From positions 248,001 to 312,000 of the forward strand of contig CM068548.1 in NCBI GenBank assembly GCA_035048495.1: a stretch of DNA of 64,000 nucleotides, written 5' to 3'. The notes beneath the pieces are model-generated. The model saw only the letters and a program-made list of their open reading frames with translations, ran no database searches and was not told the DNA's origin. A program made the position numbers and the translations under genes. How positions within the stretch are numbered: position 1 is the stretch's first letter; every line of letters begins with the position of its first letter. Shown here one piece after another: positions 11,468 through 24,552 of this stretch. This stretch comes from Euptelea pleiosperma (Eukaryota; Streptophyta; Magnoliopsida; Ranunculales; Eupteleaceae).

Positions 11468-12529
11468 AGACCTCGTAATTTTACTCAAACTCTTCCATTA
11501 TTATTGTTTCAACACATTTGAAGTATTGGAACATTATTCGGGACAGGCAAAACAAGTTAGCTCCATCCGTGCGTCAACATCTCAAATTGGACATAGTTTG
11601 TGTGTTACATTCCGAAGCCAATAACTTGTGACTTTTTCGCAACCGGACCTCGTAATTGGACTCAAACTCTTCTATTACTATTGTTTCAAAAGATTTGAAG
11701 TGTTGGAATAAGATTTGGGACAGTCGAAACAAGTTAGCTCCATCCGTGCATCAACGTCTCAAATTCGACTCAATTTGTGTGTAACATTCCGAAGCCTATA
11801 ACTTGTGACTTTGTCGCAATCAGACCTCGTAATTTTACACAAACTCTTCCATTATTATTGTTTCAACACATTTGAAGTATTGGAACATGATTCGGGACAG
11901 GCAAAACAAGTTAGCTCCATCCGTGCGTCAACATCTCAAATTGGACATAGTTTGTGTGTTACATTCCGAAGCCAATAAGTTGTGACTTTTTCGAAACCGA
12001 ACCTCGTAATTGGACTCAAACTCTTGTATTACTATTATTTCAACACATTTGATGTGTTGGAACAAGATTCGGGACGGTCGAAACTAGTTAGCTCCATCCG
12101 TTCGTCAACGTCTCAAATTGGACTCAGTTTGTGTGTTACATTCCGAAGCCTATAACTTGTGAGTTTTTTGCAACCGGACCTCATAATTAGACTCATACTC
12201 TTCCATTACTATTGTTTCAACATATTTGAAGTGTTGGAACAAGATTTGGGACAGTCGAAACAAGTTAGCTCCATCCGTTCGTCAACGTCTCAAATTGGAC
12301 TCAGTTTCTGTGTTACATTCCGAAGCCTATAACTTGTGACTTTTTCGCAACCGGACATCATAATTAGACTCAAACTCTTTCATTACTATTGTTTCAACAG
12401 ATTTGAAGTGTTGGAATAATATTTGGGACAGTCGAAACAAGTTAGCTCCATCCGTACGTCAACGTCTCAAATTGGACTCAGTTTCTGTGTTGCATTCCGA
12501 AGCCTATAACTTGTGACTTTTTCACAACC

Positions 12530-12706
12530 GGACCTCGTAATTGGACTCAAACTCTTCTCTTACTATTGTTTCAACAGATTTGAAGTGTTGGAACAAGATT
12601 CGGGACGGTCGAAACAAGTTAGCTCCATCCGTTCCTCAACGTCTCAAATTGGACTCAGTTTGTGTGTTACGTTCCGAACCCTATAACTTGTGACTTTGTC
12701 GCAATC
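12530..12706 (+). repeat. I monomer with a D-type tail
   Basis: The body is type I (TCTCTTACTATTG, GTTACGTTCCGAACCC), and the unit ends in the D-type GACTTTGTCGCAATC before an E monomer at 12707. The switch is again in the CCTATAACTTGTGACTT segment. In X2 this junction is also the place where 18 monomers are missing. Confidence 0.75.
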
Positions 12707-14475
12707 AGACCTCGTAATTTTACTCAAACTCTTCCATTATTATTGTTTCAACACATTTGAAGTATTGGAACATTATTCGGGACAGGCAAAACAAGTTAGC
12801 TCCATCCGTGCGTCAACATCTCAAATTGGACATAGTTTGTGTGTTACATTCCGAAGCCAATAACTTGTGACTTTTTCGCAACCGGACCTCGTAATTGGAC
12901 TCAAACTCTTCTATTACTATTGTTTCAAAAGATTTGAAGTGTTGGAATAAGATTTGGGACAGTCGAAATAAGTTAGCTCCATCCGTGCATCAACGTCTCA
13001 AATTCGACTCAATTTGTGTGTAACATTCCGAAGCCTATAACTTGTGACTTTGTCGCAATCAGACCTCGTAATTTTACACAAACTCTTCCATTATTATTGT
13101 TTCAACACATTTGAAGTATTGGAACCTGATTCGGGACAGGCAAAACAAGTTAGCTCCATCCGTGAGTCAACATCTCAAATTGGACATAGTTTGTGTGTTA
13201 CATTCCGAAGCCAATAACTTGTGACTTTTTCGAAACCGAACCTCGTAATTGGACTCAAACTCTTGTATTACTATTATTTCAACACATTTGATGTGTTGGA
13301 ACAAGATTCGGGACGGTCGAAACTAGTTAGCTCCATCCGTTCGTCAACGTCTCAAATTGGACTCAGTTTGTGAGTTACATTCCGAAGCCTATAACTTGTG
13401 ACTTTTTCGCAACCGGACCTCATAATTAGACTCAAACTCTTTCATTACTTTTTTTCAACAGATTTGAAGTGTTGGAACAATATTTGGGACATTCGAAACA
13501 AGTTAGCTCCATCCATACATCAACGTCTCAAATTGGACTCAGTTTCTGTGTTGCATTCCGAAGCCTATAACTTGTGACTTTTTCGCAACCGGACCTCGTG
13601 ATTGGACTCAAACTCTTCTATAACTATTGTTACAACACATTTGATGTGTTGGAACAAGATTCGGGACGGTCGAAACTAGTTAACTTCATCCGTTCGTCAA
13701 CCTCTCAAATTGGACTCAGTTTGTGAGTTACATTCCGAAGCCTATAACTTGTGACTTTTTTGCAACCGGACCTCATAATTAGACTCATACTCTTTCATTA
13801 CTATTGTTTCAACATATTTGAAGTGTTGAAACAAGATTCGGGACAGTCAAAATAAGTTAGCTCCATCCGTACGTCAACGTCTCAAATTGGACACAGTTTG
13901 TGTGTTACGTTCCGAACCCTATAACTTGTGACTTTTTCGCAACCGGACCTCGTAATTGGACTCAAACTCTTCCATTACTATTGTTTCATCACATTTGAAG
14001 TGGTGGAACAAGATTCGTGACATTCGAAACAAGTTAGCTCCATCTGTGCGTCAACGTCTCAAATTGGACTCAGTTTGTGTGTTACATTCCGTAGCCTATA
14101 ACTTGTGACTTTTTCGCAACCGGACCTCACAATTAGACCCAAACTCTTTCATTACTATTGTTTTAATAGATTTGAAGTGTTGGAAAAATATTTGGGACAG
14201 TCAAAACAAGTTAGCTCCATCCGTGCATCAACGTCTCAAATTGGACTCAGTTTGTGTGCTACATTCCTAAGCCTATAACTTGTGACTTTTTCGCAACCGG
14301 ACCTCGTAATTGGACTCAAACTCTTCTATTACTATTGTTTCAACAGATTTGAAGTGTTAGAACAAGATTCGGGACGGTCGAAACAAGTTAGCTCCATCCG
14401 TTCGTCAACGTCTCAAATTGGACTCAGTTTGTGTGTTACGTTCCGAACCCTATAACTTGTGACTTTTTCGCAACC

Positions 14476-14651
14476 GGACCTCGTAATTGGACTCAAACTC
14501 TTCCATTACTATTGTTTCATCACATTTGAAGTGGTGGAACAAGATTCGTGACAGTCGAAACAAGTTAGCTCCATCCGTGCGTCAACGTCTCAAATTGGAC
14601 TCAGTTTGTGTGTTACATTCCGAACCTATAACTTGTGACTTTTTCGCAACC
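14476..14651 (+). repeat. Representative type A monomer
   Basis: Marks are CTTCCATTACTATTG, CATCACATTTGAAGTGGTGG, GATTCGTGACAGTCG and the shortened CCGAACCTATAAC, which makes the unit 176 bp. Type A usually follows I and precedes B on the left of the window, or F2 on the right. Confidence 0.85.
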
Positions 14652-16948
14652 GAACCTCGTAATTGGACTCAAACTCTTGTATTACTATTATTTCAACACA
14701 TTTGATGTGTTGGAACAAGATTCGGGACGGTCGAAACTAGTTAGCTCCATCCGTTCGTCAAAGTCTCAAATTGGACTCAGTTTGTGTGTTACATTCCGAA
14801 GCCTATAACTTGTGACTTTTTTGCAACCGGACCCCATAATTAGACTCATACTCTTCCATTACTATTGTTTCAACATATTTGAAGTGTTGGAACAAGATTC
14901 GAGACAGTCGAAACAAGTTAGCTCCATCCGTTCATCAACGTCTCAAATTGGACTCAGTTTTTGTGTTACATTCCGAAGCCTATAACTTGTGACTTTTTTG
15001 CAACCGGACCTCATAATTAGACTCATACTCTTCCATTACTATTGTTTCAACATATTTGAAGTGTTGGAACAAGATTCGGGACAGTCGAAACAAATTAGCT
15101 CCATCCGTTCGTCAACGTCTCAAATTGGACTCAGTTTCTGTGTTACATTCCGAAGCCTATAACTTATGACTTTTTCGCAACCGGACCTCATAATTAGACT
15201 CAAACTCTTCCATTACTATTGTTTCAACAGATTTGAAGTGTTGGAACAATATTTGGGACAGTCGAAACAAGTTAGCTCCATCCGTACGTCAACGTCTCAA
15301 ATTGGACTCAGTTTCTGTGTTACATTCCTAAGCCTATAACTTGTGACTTTTTCGCAACCGGACCTCGTAATTGGACTCAAACTCTTCTATTACTATTGTT
15401 TCAAAAGATTTGAAGTGTTGGAATAAGATTTGGGACAGTCGAAACAAGTTAGCTCCATCCGTGCATCAACGTCTCAAATTCGACTCAATTTGTGTGTAAC
15501 ATTCCGAAACGTATAACTTGTGACTTTGTCGCAATCAGACCTCGTAATTTTACTCAAACTCTTCCATTATTATTGTTTCAACACATTTGAAGTATTGGAA
15601 CATTATTCGGGACAGGCAAAACAAGTTAGCTCCATCCGTGCGTCAACATCTCAAATTGGACATAGTTTGTGTGTTACATTCCGAAGCCAATAACTTGTGA
15701 CTTTTTCGCAACCGGACCTCGTAATTGGACTCAAACTCTTCTATTACTATTGTTTCAAAAGATTTGAAGTGTTGGAATAAGATTTGGGACAGTCGAAACA
15801 AGTTAGCTCCATCCGTGCATCAACGTCTCAAATTCGACTCAATTTGTGTGTAACATTCCGAAGCCTATAACTTGTGACTTTGTCGCAATCAGACCTCGTA
15901 ATTTTACACAAACTCTTCCATTATTATTGTTTCAACACATTTGAAGTATTGGAACATGATTCGGGACAGGCAAAACAAGTTAGCTCCATCCGTGCGTCAA
16001 CATCTCAAATTGGACATAGTTTGTGTGTTACATTCCGAAGCCAATAACTTGTGACTTTTTCGAAACCGAACCTCGTAATTGGACTCAAACTCTTGTATTA
16101 CTATTATTTCAACACATTTGATGTGTTGGAACAAGATTCGGGACGGTCGAAACTAGTTAGCTCCATCCGTTCGTCAACGTCTCAAATTGGACTCAGTTTG
16201 TGAGTTACATTCCAAAGCCTATAACTTGTGCGTTTTTTGCAACCGGACCTCATAATTAGACTCATACTCTTCCATTACTATTGTTTCAACATATTTGAAG
16301 TGTTGGAACAAGATTCGGGACAGTCGAAACAAGTTAGCTCCATCCGTTCGTCAACGTCTCAAATTGGACTCAGTTTCTGTGTTACATTCCGAAGCCTATA
16401 ACTTGTGACTTTTTCGCAACCGGACCTCATAATTAGACTCAAACTCTTTCATTACTGTTTCAACAGATTTGAAGTGTTGGAATAATATTTGGGACAGTCG
16501 AAACAAGTTAGCTCCATCCGTACGTCAACGTCTCAAATTGGACTCAGTTTCTGTGTTGCATTCCGAAGCCTATAACTTGTGACTTTTTCGCAACCGGACC
16601 TCGTAATTGGACTCAAACTCTTCTCTTACTATTGTTTCAACAGATTTGAAGTGTTGGAACAAGATTCGGGACGGTCGAAACAAGTTAGCTCCATCCGTTC
16701 GTCAACGTCTCAAATTGGACTCAGTTTGTGTGTTACGTTCCGAACCCTATAACTTGTGACTTTTTCGCAACCGGACCTCGTAATTGGACTCAAACTCTTC
16801 CATTACTATTGTTTCATCACATTTGAAGTGGTGGAACAAGATTCGTGACTGTCGAAACAAGTTAGCTCCATCCGTGCGTCAACGTCTCAAATTGGACTCA
16901 ATTTGTGTGTTACATTCCGAACCTATAACTTGTGACTTTTTCGCAACC

Positions 16949-17125
16949 GGACCTCGTAATTGGACTCAAACTCTTGTATTACTATTATTTCAACACATTT
17001 GATGTGTTGGAACAAGATTCGGGACGGTCGAAACTAGTTAGCTCCATCCGTTCGTCAACCTCTCAAATTGGACTCAGTTTGTGAGTTACATTCCGAAGCC
17101 TATAACTTGTGACTTTTTCGCAACC
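16949..17125 (+). repeat. B/G hybrid monomer at the X1/X2 junction
   Basis: The 5' part is type B (CTTGTATTACTATTATTTC) and the 3' part is type G (CAACCTCTC, TTTGTGAGTTAC). B and G are identical between 16991 and 17059, so the exchange lies in that 69-bp interval. This is the expected product of unequal crossing over between the B monomer at the right end of X and the G monomer at its left end (6338-6514). Confidence 0.88.
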
Positions 17126-17302
17126 GGACCTCGTGATTGCACTCAAACTCTTCTATTACTATTGTTTCAACACATTTGAAGTGTTGAAAGAAGATTCGGG
17201 ATAGTCAAAACAAGTTAGCTCCATCCGTTCGTCAACGTCTCGAATTGGACTCAGTTTGTGTGTTACGTTCCGAACCCTATAACTTGTGACTTTTTCGCTA
17301 CC

Positions 17303-19602
17303 GGACCTCGAAATTGGACTCAAACTCTTCCATTACTATTGTTTCATCACATTTGAAGTGGTGGAACAAGATTCGTGACATTCGACACAAGTTAGCTCCA
17401 TCTGTGCGTCAACGTCTCAAATTGGACACAGTTTGTGTGTTACATTCCGTAGCCTATAACTTGTGACTTTTTCGCAACCGGACCTCATAATTAGACCCAA
17501 ACTCTTCCATTACTATTGTTTCAATGGATTTGAAGTATTGGAAAAATATTTGGGACAGTCAAAACAAGTTAGCTCCATCCGTGCGTCATCGACTCAAATT
17601 GGACTCAGTTTGTGAGTTACATTCCGAACCCTATAACTTGTGACTTTTTCGCAACCGGACCTCGTAATTGGACTCAAACTCTTCTATTACTATTGTTTCA
17701 ACAGATTTGAAGTGTTGGAACAAGATTCGGGACGGTCGAAACAAGTTAGCTCCATCCGTTCGTCAACGTCTCGAATTGGACTCAGTTTGTGTGTTACGTT
17801 CCGAACCCTATAACTTGTGACTTTTTCGCAACCGGACCTCGTAATTGGACTCAAACTCTTCCATTCCTATTGTTTCATCACATTTGAAGTGGTGGAAGAA
17901 GATTCGTGACAGTCGAAACAAGTTAGCTCCATCAGTGCGTCAACGTCTCAAATTGGACTCAGTTTGTGTGTTACATTCCGAACCTATAACTTGTGACTTT
18001 TTCGCAACCGGACCTCGTAATTGGACTCAAACTCTTGTATTACTCTTATTTCAACACATTTGATGTGTTGGAACAAGATTCGGGACGGTCGAAACTAGTT
18101 AGCTCCATCCGTTCGTCAACGTCTCAAATTGGACTCAGTTTGTGTGTTACATTCCGAAGCCTATCACTTGTGACTTTTTTTCAACTGGACCTCATAATTA
18201 GACTCAAACTCTTCCATTACTATTGTTTTAACAGATTTGAAGTGTTGGAACAATATTTGGGACAGTCGAAACAAGTTAGCTCCATCCGTACGTCAACGTC
18301 TCAAATTGGACTCAGTTTCTGTGTTACATTCCTAAGCCTATAACTTGTGACTTTTTCGCAACCGGACCTCGTAATTGGACTCAAACTCTTCTATTACTAT
18401 TGTTTCAAAAGATTTGAAGTGTTGGAATAAGATTTGGGACAGTCGAAACAAGTTAGCTCCATCCGTGCATCAACGTCTCAAATTCGACTCAATTTGTGTG
18501 TAACATTCCGAAGCCTATAACTTGTGACTTTGTCGCAATCAGACCTCGTAATTTTACTCAAACTCTTCCATTATTATTGTTTCAACACATTTGAAGTATT
18601 GGAACATGATTCGGGACAGGCAAAACAAGTTAGCTCCATCCGTGCGTCAACATCTCAAATTGGACATAGTTTGTGTGTTGCATTCCGAAGCCTATAACTT
18701 GTGACTTTTTCGCAACCGGACCTCGTGATTGGACTCAAACTCTTCTATAACTATTGTTACAACACATTTGATGTGTTGGAACAAGATTCCGGACGGTCGA
18801 AACTAGTTAGCTCCATCCGTTCGTCAACCTCTCAAATTGGACTCAGTTTGTGAGTTACATTCCGAAGCCTATAACTTGTGACTTTTTTGCAACCGGACCT
18901 CATAATTAGACTCATACTCTTCCATTACTATTGTTTCAACATATTTGAAGTGTTGGAACAAGATTCGGGACAGTCGAAACAAGTTAGCTCCATCCGTTCG
19001 TCAACGTCTCAAATTGGACTCAGTTTCTGTGTTACATTCCGAAGCGTATAACTTGTGACTTTTTCGCAACCAGACCTCATAATTAGGCTCAAACTCTTCC
19101 ATTACTATTGTTTCAACAGATTTGAAGTGTTGGAACAATATTTGGGACAGTCGAAACAAGTTAGCTCCATCCGTACGTCAACGTCTCAAATTGGACTCAG
19201 TTTCTGTGTTGCATTCCGAAGCATATAACTTGTGACTTTTTCGCAACCGGACCTCGTGATTGGACTCAAACTCTTCTATAACTATTGTTACAACACATTT
19301 GATGTGTTGGAACAAGATTCGGGACGGTCGAAACTAGTTAGCTCCATCCGTTCGTCAACCTCTCAAATTGGACTCAGTTTGTGAGTTACATTCCGAAGCC
19401 TATAACTTGTGACTTTTTCGCAACCGGACGTCGTGATTGGACTCAAACTCTTCTATAACTATTGTTACAACACATTTGATGTGTTGGAACAAGATTCCGG
19501 ACGGTCGAAACTAGTTAGCTCCATCCGTTCGTCAACCTCTCAAATTGGACTCAGTTTGTGAGTTACATTCCGAACCCTATAACTTGTGACTTTTTCGCAA
19601 CC
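17303..19602 (+). repeat. 13-monomer sub-repeat in X2
   Basis: This is the 2300-bp counterpart of the 6692-8990 sub-repeat, with the same monomer order. It has the full CCGGACC where X1 lacks a G. The following K monomer (19603) carries the private GGACATCG. Confidence 0.88.
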
Positions 19603-21797
19603 GGACATCGAAATTGGACTCAAACTCTTCCATTACTATTGTTTCATCACATTTGAAGTGGTGGAACAAGATTCGTGACATTCGACACAAGTTAGCTCCA
19701 TCTGTGCGTCAACGTCTCAAATTGGACACAGTTTGTGTGTTACATTCCGTAGCCTATAACTTGTGACTTTTTCGCAACCGGACCTCACAATTAGACCCAA
19801 ACTCTTCCATTACTATTGTTTCAATGGATTTGAAGTATTGGAAAAATATTTGGGACAGTCAAAACAAGTTAGCTCCATCCGTGCGTCATCGACTCAAATT
19901 GGACTCAGTTTGTGAGTTACATTCCGAACCCTATAACTTGTGACTTTTTCGCAACCGGACCTCGTAATTGGACTCAAACTCTTCTATTACTATTGTTTCA
20001 ACAGATTTGAAGTGTTGGAACAAGATTCGGGACGGTCGAAACAAGTTAGCTCCATCCGTTCGTCAACGTCTCGAATTGGACTCAGTTTGTGTGTTACGTT
20101 CCGAACCCTATAACTTGTGACTTTTTCGCAACCGGACCTCGTAATTGGACTCAAACTCTTCCATTCCTATTGTTTCATCACATTTGAAGTGGTGGAAGAA
20201 GATTCGTGACAGTCGAAACAAGTTAGCTCCATCAGTGCGTCAACGTCTCAAATTGGACTCAGTTTGTGTGTTACATTCCGAACCTATAACTTGTGACTTT
20301 TTCGCAACCGGACCTCGTAATTGGACTCAAACTCTTGTATTACTCTTATTTCAACACATTTGATGTGTTGGAACAAGATTCGGGATGGTCGAAACTAGTT
20401 AGCTCCATCCGTTCGTCAACGTCTCAAATTGGACTTAGTTTGTGTGTTACATTCCGAAGCCTATCACTTGTGACTTTTTTTCAACTGGACCTCATAATTA
20501 GACTCAAACTCTTCCATTACTATTGTTTTAACAGATTTGAAGTGTTGGAACAATATTTGGGACAGTCGAAACAAGTTAGCTCCATCCGTACGTCAACGTC
20601 TCAAATTAGACTCAGTTTCTGTGTTGCATTCCGAAGCCTATAACTTGTGACTTTTTCACAACCGGACCTCGTAATTGGACTCAAACTCTTCTATTACTAT
20701 TGTTTCAACAGATTAGAAGTGTTGGAATAAGATTTGGAACAGTCAAAACAAGTTAGCTCCATCCGTGCATCAACGTCTCAAATTCGACTCAATTTGTGTA
20801 TAACATTCCGAAGCCTATAACTTGTGACTTTGTCGCAATCAGACCTCGTAATTTTACTCAAACTCTTCCATTATTATTGTTTCAACACATTTGAAGTATT
20901 GGAACATTATTCGGGACAGGCAAAACAAGTTAGCTCCATCCGTGCGTCAACATCTCAAATTGGACATAGTTTGTGTGTTACATTCCGAACCCAATAACTT
21001 GTGACTTTTTCGCAACCGGACCTCGTAATTGGACTCAAACTCTTGTATTACTATTATTTCAACACATTTGATGTGTTGGAACAAGATTCGGGACGGTCGA
21101 AACAAGTTAGTTCCATCCGTTCGTCAACGTCTCAAATTGGACTCAGTTTGTGTGTTACGTTCCGAACCCTATAACTTGTGACTTTTTCGCAACCGGAGCT
21201 CGTAATTGGACTCGAACTCTTCCATTACTATTGTTTCATCACATTTGAAGTGGTGGAACAAGATTGGTGACAGTCGAAACAAGTTAGCTCCATCCGTGCG
21301 TCAACGTCTCAAATTGGACTCAGTTTGTGTGTTACATTCCGAAGCCTATAACTTGTGACTTTTTTGCAACCGGACCTCATAATTAGACTCATACTCTTCC
21401 ATTACTATTGTTTCAACACATTTGATGTGTTGGAACAAGATTCGGGACGGTCGAAACAAGTTAGCTCCATCCGTGCGTCAACGTCTCAAATTGGACTCAG
21501 TTTGTGTGTTACATTCCGAAGCCTATAACTTGTGACTTTTTCGCAACCGGACCTCATAATTAGACTCAAACTCTTCCATTACTATTGTTTCAACAGATTT
21601 GAAGTGTTGGAACAATATTTGGGACTGTCGAAACAAGTTAGCTCCATCCGTACGTCAACGTCTCAAATTGGTCTCAGTTTCTGTGTTGCATTCCGAAGCC
21701 TATAACTTGTGACTTTTTCGCAACCGGACCTCGTGATTGGACTCAAACTCTTCTATAACTATTGTTACAACACATTTGATGTGTTGGAACAAGATTC

Positions 21798-21895
21798 CGG
21801 ACGGTCGAAACTAGTTAGCTCCATCCGTTCGTCAACCTCTCAAATTGGACTCAGTTTGTGAGTTACATTCCGAAGCCTATAACTTGTGACTTTTT
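21798..21895 (+). other. Probable gene-conversion patch in X2
   Basis: The G monomer here differs from its X1 and X3 counterparts at two sites: GATTCCGGAC replaces GATTCGGGAC, and a run of five T replaces six before GCAACC. Both changes are also found together in the G monomer at 3334-3509, which appears identical by eye. X-specific marks return on both sides (ATTGGTCTC near 21670, GCTCTATCC near 21993). The patch is therefore at least about 98 bp and less than about 320 bp. Confidence 0.6.
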
Positions 21896-23290
21896 GCAAC
21901 CGGACCTCATAATTAGACTCATACTCTTCCATTACTATTGTTTCAACATATTTGAAGTGTTGGAACAAGATTCGGGACAGTCGAAACAAGTTAGCTCTAT
22001 CCGTTCGTCAACGTCTCAAATTGGACTCAGTTTCTGTGTTACATTCCGAAGCCTATAACTTGTGACTTTGTCGCAATCAGACCTCGTAATTTTACTCAAA
22101 CTCTTCCATTATTATTGTTTCAACACATTTGAAGTATTGGAACATTATTCGGGACAGGCAAAACAAGTTAGCTCCATCCGTGCGTCAACATCTCAAATTG
22201 GACATAGTTTGTGTGTTACATTCCGAAGCCAATAACTTGTGACTTTTTCGCAACCGGACCTCGTAATTGGACTCAAACTCTTCTATTACTATTGTTTCAA
22301 AAGATTTGAAGTGTTGGAATAAGATTTGGGACAGTCGAAACAAGTTAGCTCCATCCGTGCATCAACGTCTCAAATTCGACTCAATTTGTGTGTAACATTC
22401 CGAAGCCTATAAATTGTGACTTTGTCGCAATCAGACCTCGTAATTTTACACAAACTCTTCCATTATTATTGTTTCAACACATTTGAAGTATTGGAACATG
22501 ATTCGGGACAGGCAAAACAAGTTAGCTCCATCCGTGCGTCAACATCTCAAATTGGACATAGTTTGTGTGTTACATTCCGAAGCCAATAACTTGTGACTTT
22601 TTCGAAACCGAACCTCGTAATTGGACTCAAACTCTTGTATTACTATTATTTCAACACATTTGATGTGTTGGAACAAGATTCGGGACGGTCGAAACTAGTT
22701 AGCTCCATCCGTTCGTCAACGTCTCAAATTGGACTCAGTTTGTGTGTTACATTCCGAAGCCTATAACTTGTGAGTTTTTTGCAACCGGACCTCATAATTA
22801 GACTCATACTCTTCCATTACTATTGTTTCAACATATTTGAAGTGTTGGAACAAGATTCGGGACAGTCGAAACAAGTTAGCTCCATCCGTTCGTCAACGTC
22901 TCAAATTGGACTCAGTTTCTGTGTTACATTCCGAAGCCTATAACTTGTGACTTTTTCGCAACCGGACATCATAATTAGACTCAAACTCTTTCATTACTAT
23001 TGTTTCAACAGATTTGAAGTGTTGGAATAATATTTGGGACAGTCGAAACAAGTTAGCTCCATCCGTACGTCAACGTCTCAAATTGGACTCAGTTTCTGTG
23101 TTGCATTCCGAAGCCTATAACTTGTGACTTTTTCACAACCGGACCTCGTAATTGGACTCAAACTCTTCTCTTACTATTGTTTCAACAGATTTGAAGTGTT
23201 GGAACAAGATTCGGGACGGTCGAAACAAGTTAGCTCCATCCGTTCCTCAACGTCTCAAATTGGACTCAGTTTGTGTGTTACGTTCCGAAC

Positions 23291-23334
23291 CCTATAACTT
23301 GTGACTTTGTCGCAATCAGACCTCGTAATTTTAC
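23291..23334 (+). other. Deletion junction in X2 (18 monomers missing)
   Basis: Upstream of this 44-bp interval X2 matches X1 near 12.69 kb (GTTCCGAACCC). Downstream it matches X1 near 15.9 kb (TTTTACACAAAC in place of TTTTACTCAAAC). The two E monomers concerned start at 12707 and 15891 in X1, which are 3184 bp apart. The loss is a whole number of monomers, so a homologous exchange between E units is the simplest explanation. Confidence 0.85.
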
Positions 23335-24375
23335 ACAAACTCTTCCATTATTATTGTTTCAACACATTTGAAGTATTGGAACATGATTCGGGACAGGCAA
23401 AACAAGTTAGCTCCATCCGTGCGTCAACATCTCAAATTGGACATAGTTTGTGTGTTACATTCCGAAGCCAATAACTTGTGACTTTTTCGAAACCGAACCT
23501 CGTAATTGGACTCAAACTCTTGTATTACTATTATTTCAACACATTTGATGTGTTGGAACAAGATTCGGGACGGTCGAAACTAGTTAGCTCCATCCGTTCG
23601 TCAACGTCTCAAATTGGACTCAGTTTGTGAGTTACATTCCAAAGCCTATAACTTGTGCGTTTTTTGCAACCGGACCTCATAATTAGACTCATACTCTTCC
23701 ATTACTATTGTTTCAACATATTTGAAGTGTTGGAACAAGATTCGGGACAGTCGAAACAAGTTAGCTCCATCCGTTCGTCAACGTCTCAAATTGGACTCAG
23801 TTTCTGTGTTACATTCCGAAGCCTATAACTTGTGACTTTTTCGCAACCGGACCTCATAATTAGACTCAAACTCTTTCATTACTGTTTCAACAGATTTGAA
23901 GTGTTGGAATAATATTTGGGACAGTCGAAACAAGTTAGCTCCATCCGTACGTCAACGTCTCAAATTGGACTCAGTTTCTGTGTTGCATTCCGAAGCCTAT
24001 AACTTGTGACTTTTTCGCAACCGGACCTCGTAATTGGACTCAAACTCTTCTCTTACTATTGTTTCAACAGATTTGAAGTGTTGGAACAAGATTCGGGACG
24101 GTCGAAACAAGTTAGCTCCATCCGTTCGTCAACGTCTCAAATTGGACTCAGTTTGTGTGTTACGTTCCGAACCCTATAACTTGTGACTTTTTCGCAACCG
24201 GACCTCGTAATTGGACTCAAACTCTTCCATTACTATTGTTTCATCACATTTGAAGTGGTGGAACAAGATTCGTGACTGTCGAAACAAGTTAGCTCCATCC
24301 GTGCGTCAACGTCTCAAATTGGACTCAATTTGTGTGTTACATTCCGAACCTATAACTTGTGACTTTTTCGCAACC

Positions 24376-24552
24376 GGACCTCGTAATTGGACTCAAACTC
24401 TTGTATTACTATTATTTCAACACATTTGATGTGTTGGAACAAGATTCGGGACGGTCGAAACTAGTTAGCTCCATCCGTTCGTCAACCTCTCAAATTGGAC
24501 TCAGTTTGTGAGTTACATTCCGAAGCCTATAACTTGTGACTTTTTCGCAACC
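24376..24552 (+). repeat. B/G hybrid monomer at the X2/X3 junction
   Basis: By eye this 177-bp unit is identical to the hybrid at 16949-17125, with the exchange interval at 24418-24486. An identical hybrid suggests that the second junction is a copy of the first, so the triplication grew from an existing duplication. Confidence 0.88.

Larger units (their letters stand above)
6449..17059 (+). repeat. Block X, copy 1 (60 monomers, 10611 bp)
   Basis: This is the first of three tandem copies of a very long repeat. The same order of monomer classes and the same private marks recur at +10611 bp: the J monomer is at 6515 and 17126, and the K monomer at 6692 and 17303. The block holds one complete 13-monomer sub-repeat plus a partial second one, followed by mixed B/F/C/I/D/E/H/A monomers. 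The differences I noticed from copies 2 and 3 are scattered single bases. The left limit falls in the G monomer 6338-6514; the exact breakpoint is uncertain within about 70 bp. Confidence 0.9.
17060..24486 (+). repeat. Block X, copy 2 (42 monomers, 7427 bp, internally deleted)
   Basis: The second tandem copy of block X matches copy 1 at +10611 bp up to about 23.3 kb. It then jumps to sequence matching copy 1 at about 15.9 kb (offset about 7430), so 3184 bp, or 18 monomers, are absent. It carries private changes (GGACATCG near 19605, GGATGGTCG near 20385) and a short patch around 21.8 kb that looks converted from another monomer. No gene is present. Confidence 0.9.

Noticed and set aside
16949..24552. 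Block X copies as pure assembly artefacts
   Set aside because: The copies differ by private substitutions, an 18-monomer deletion and a conversion-like patch. A simple duplicated contig would not have these. An assembly error cannot be fully excluded without reads.
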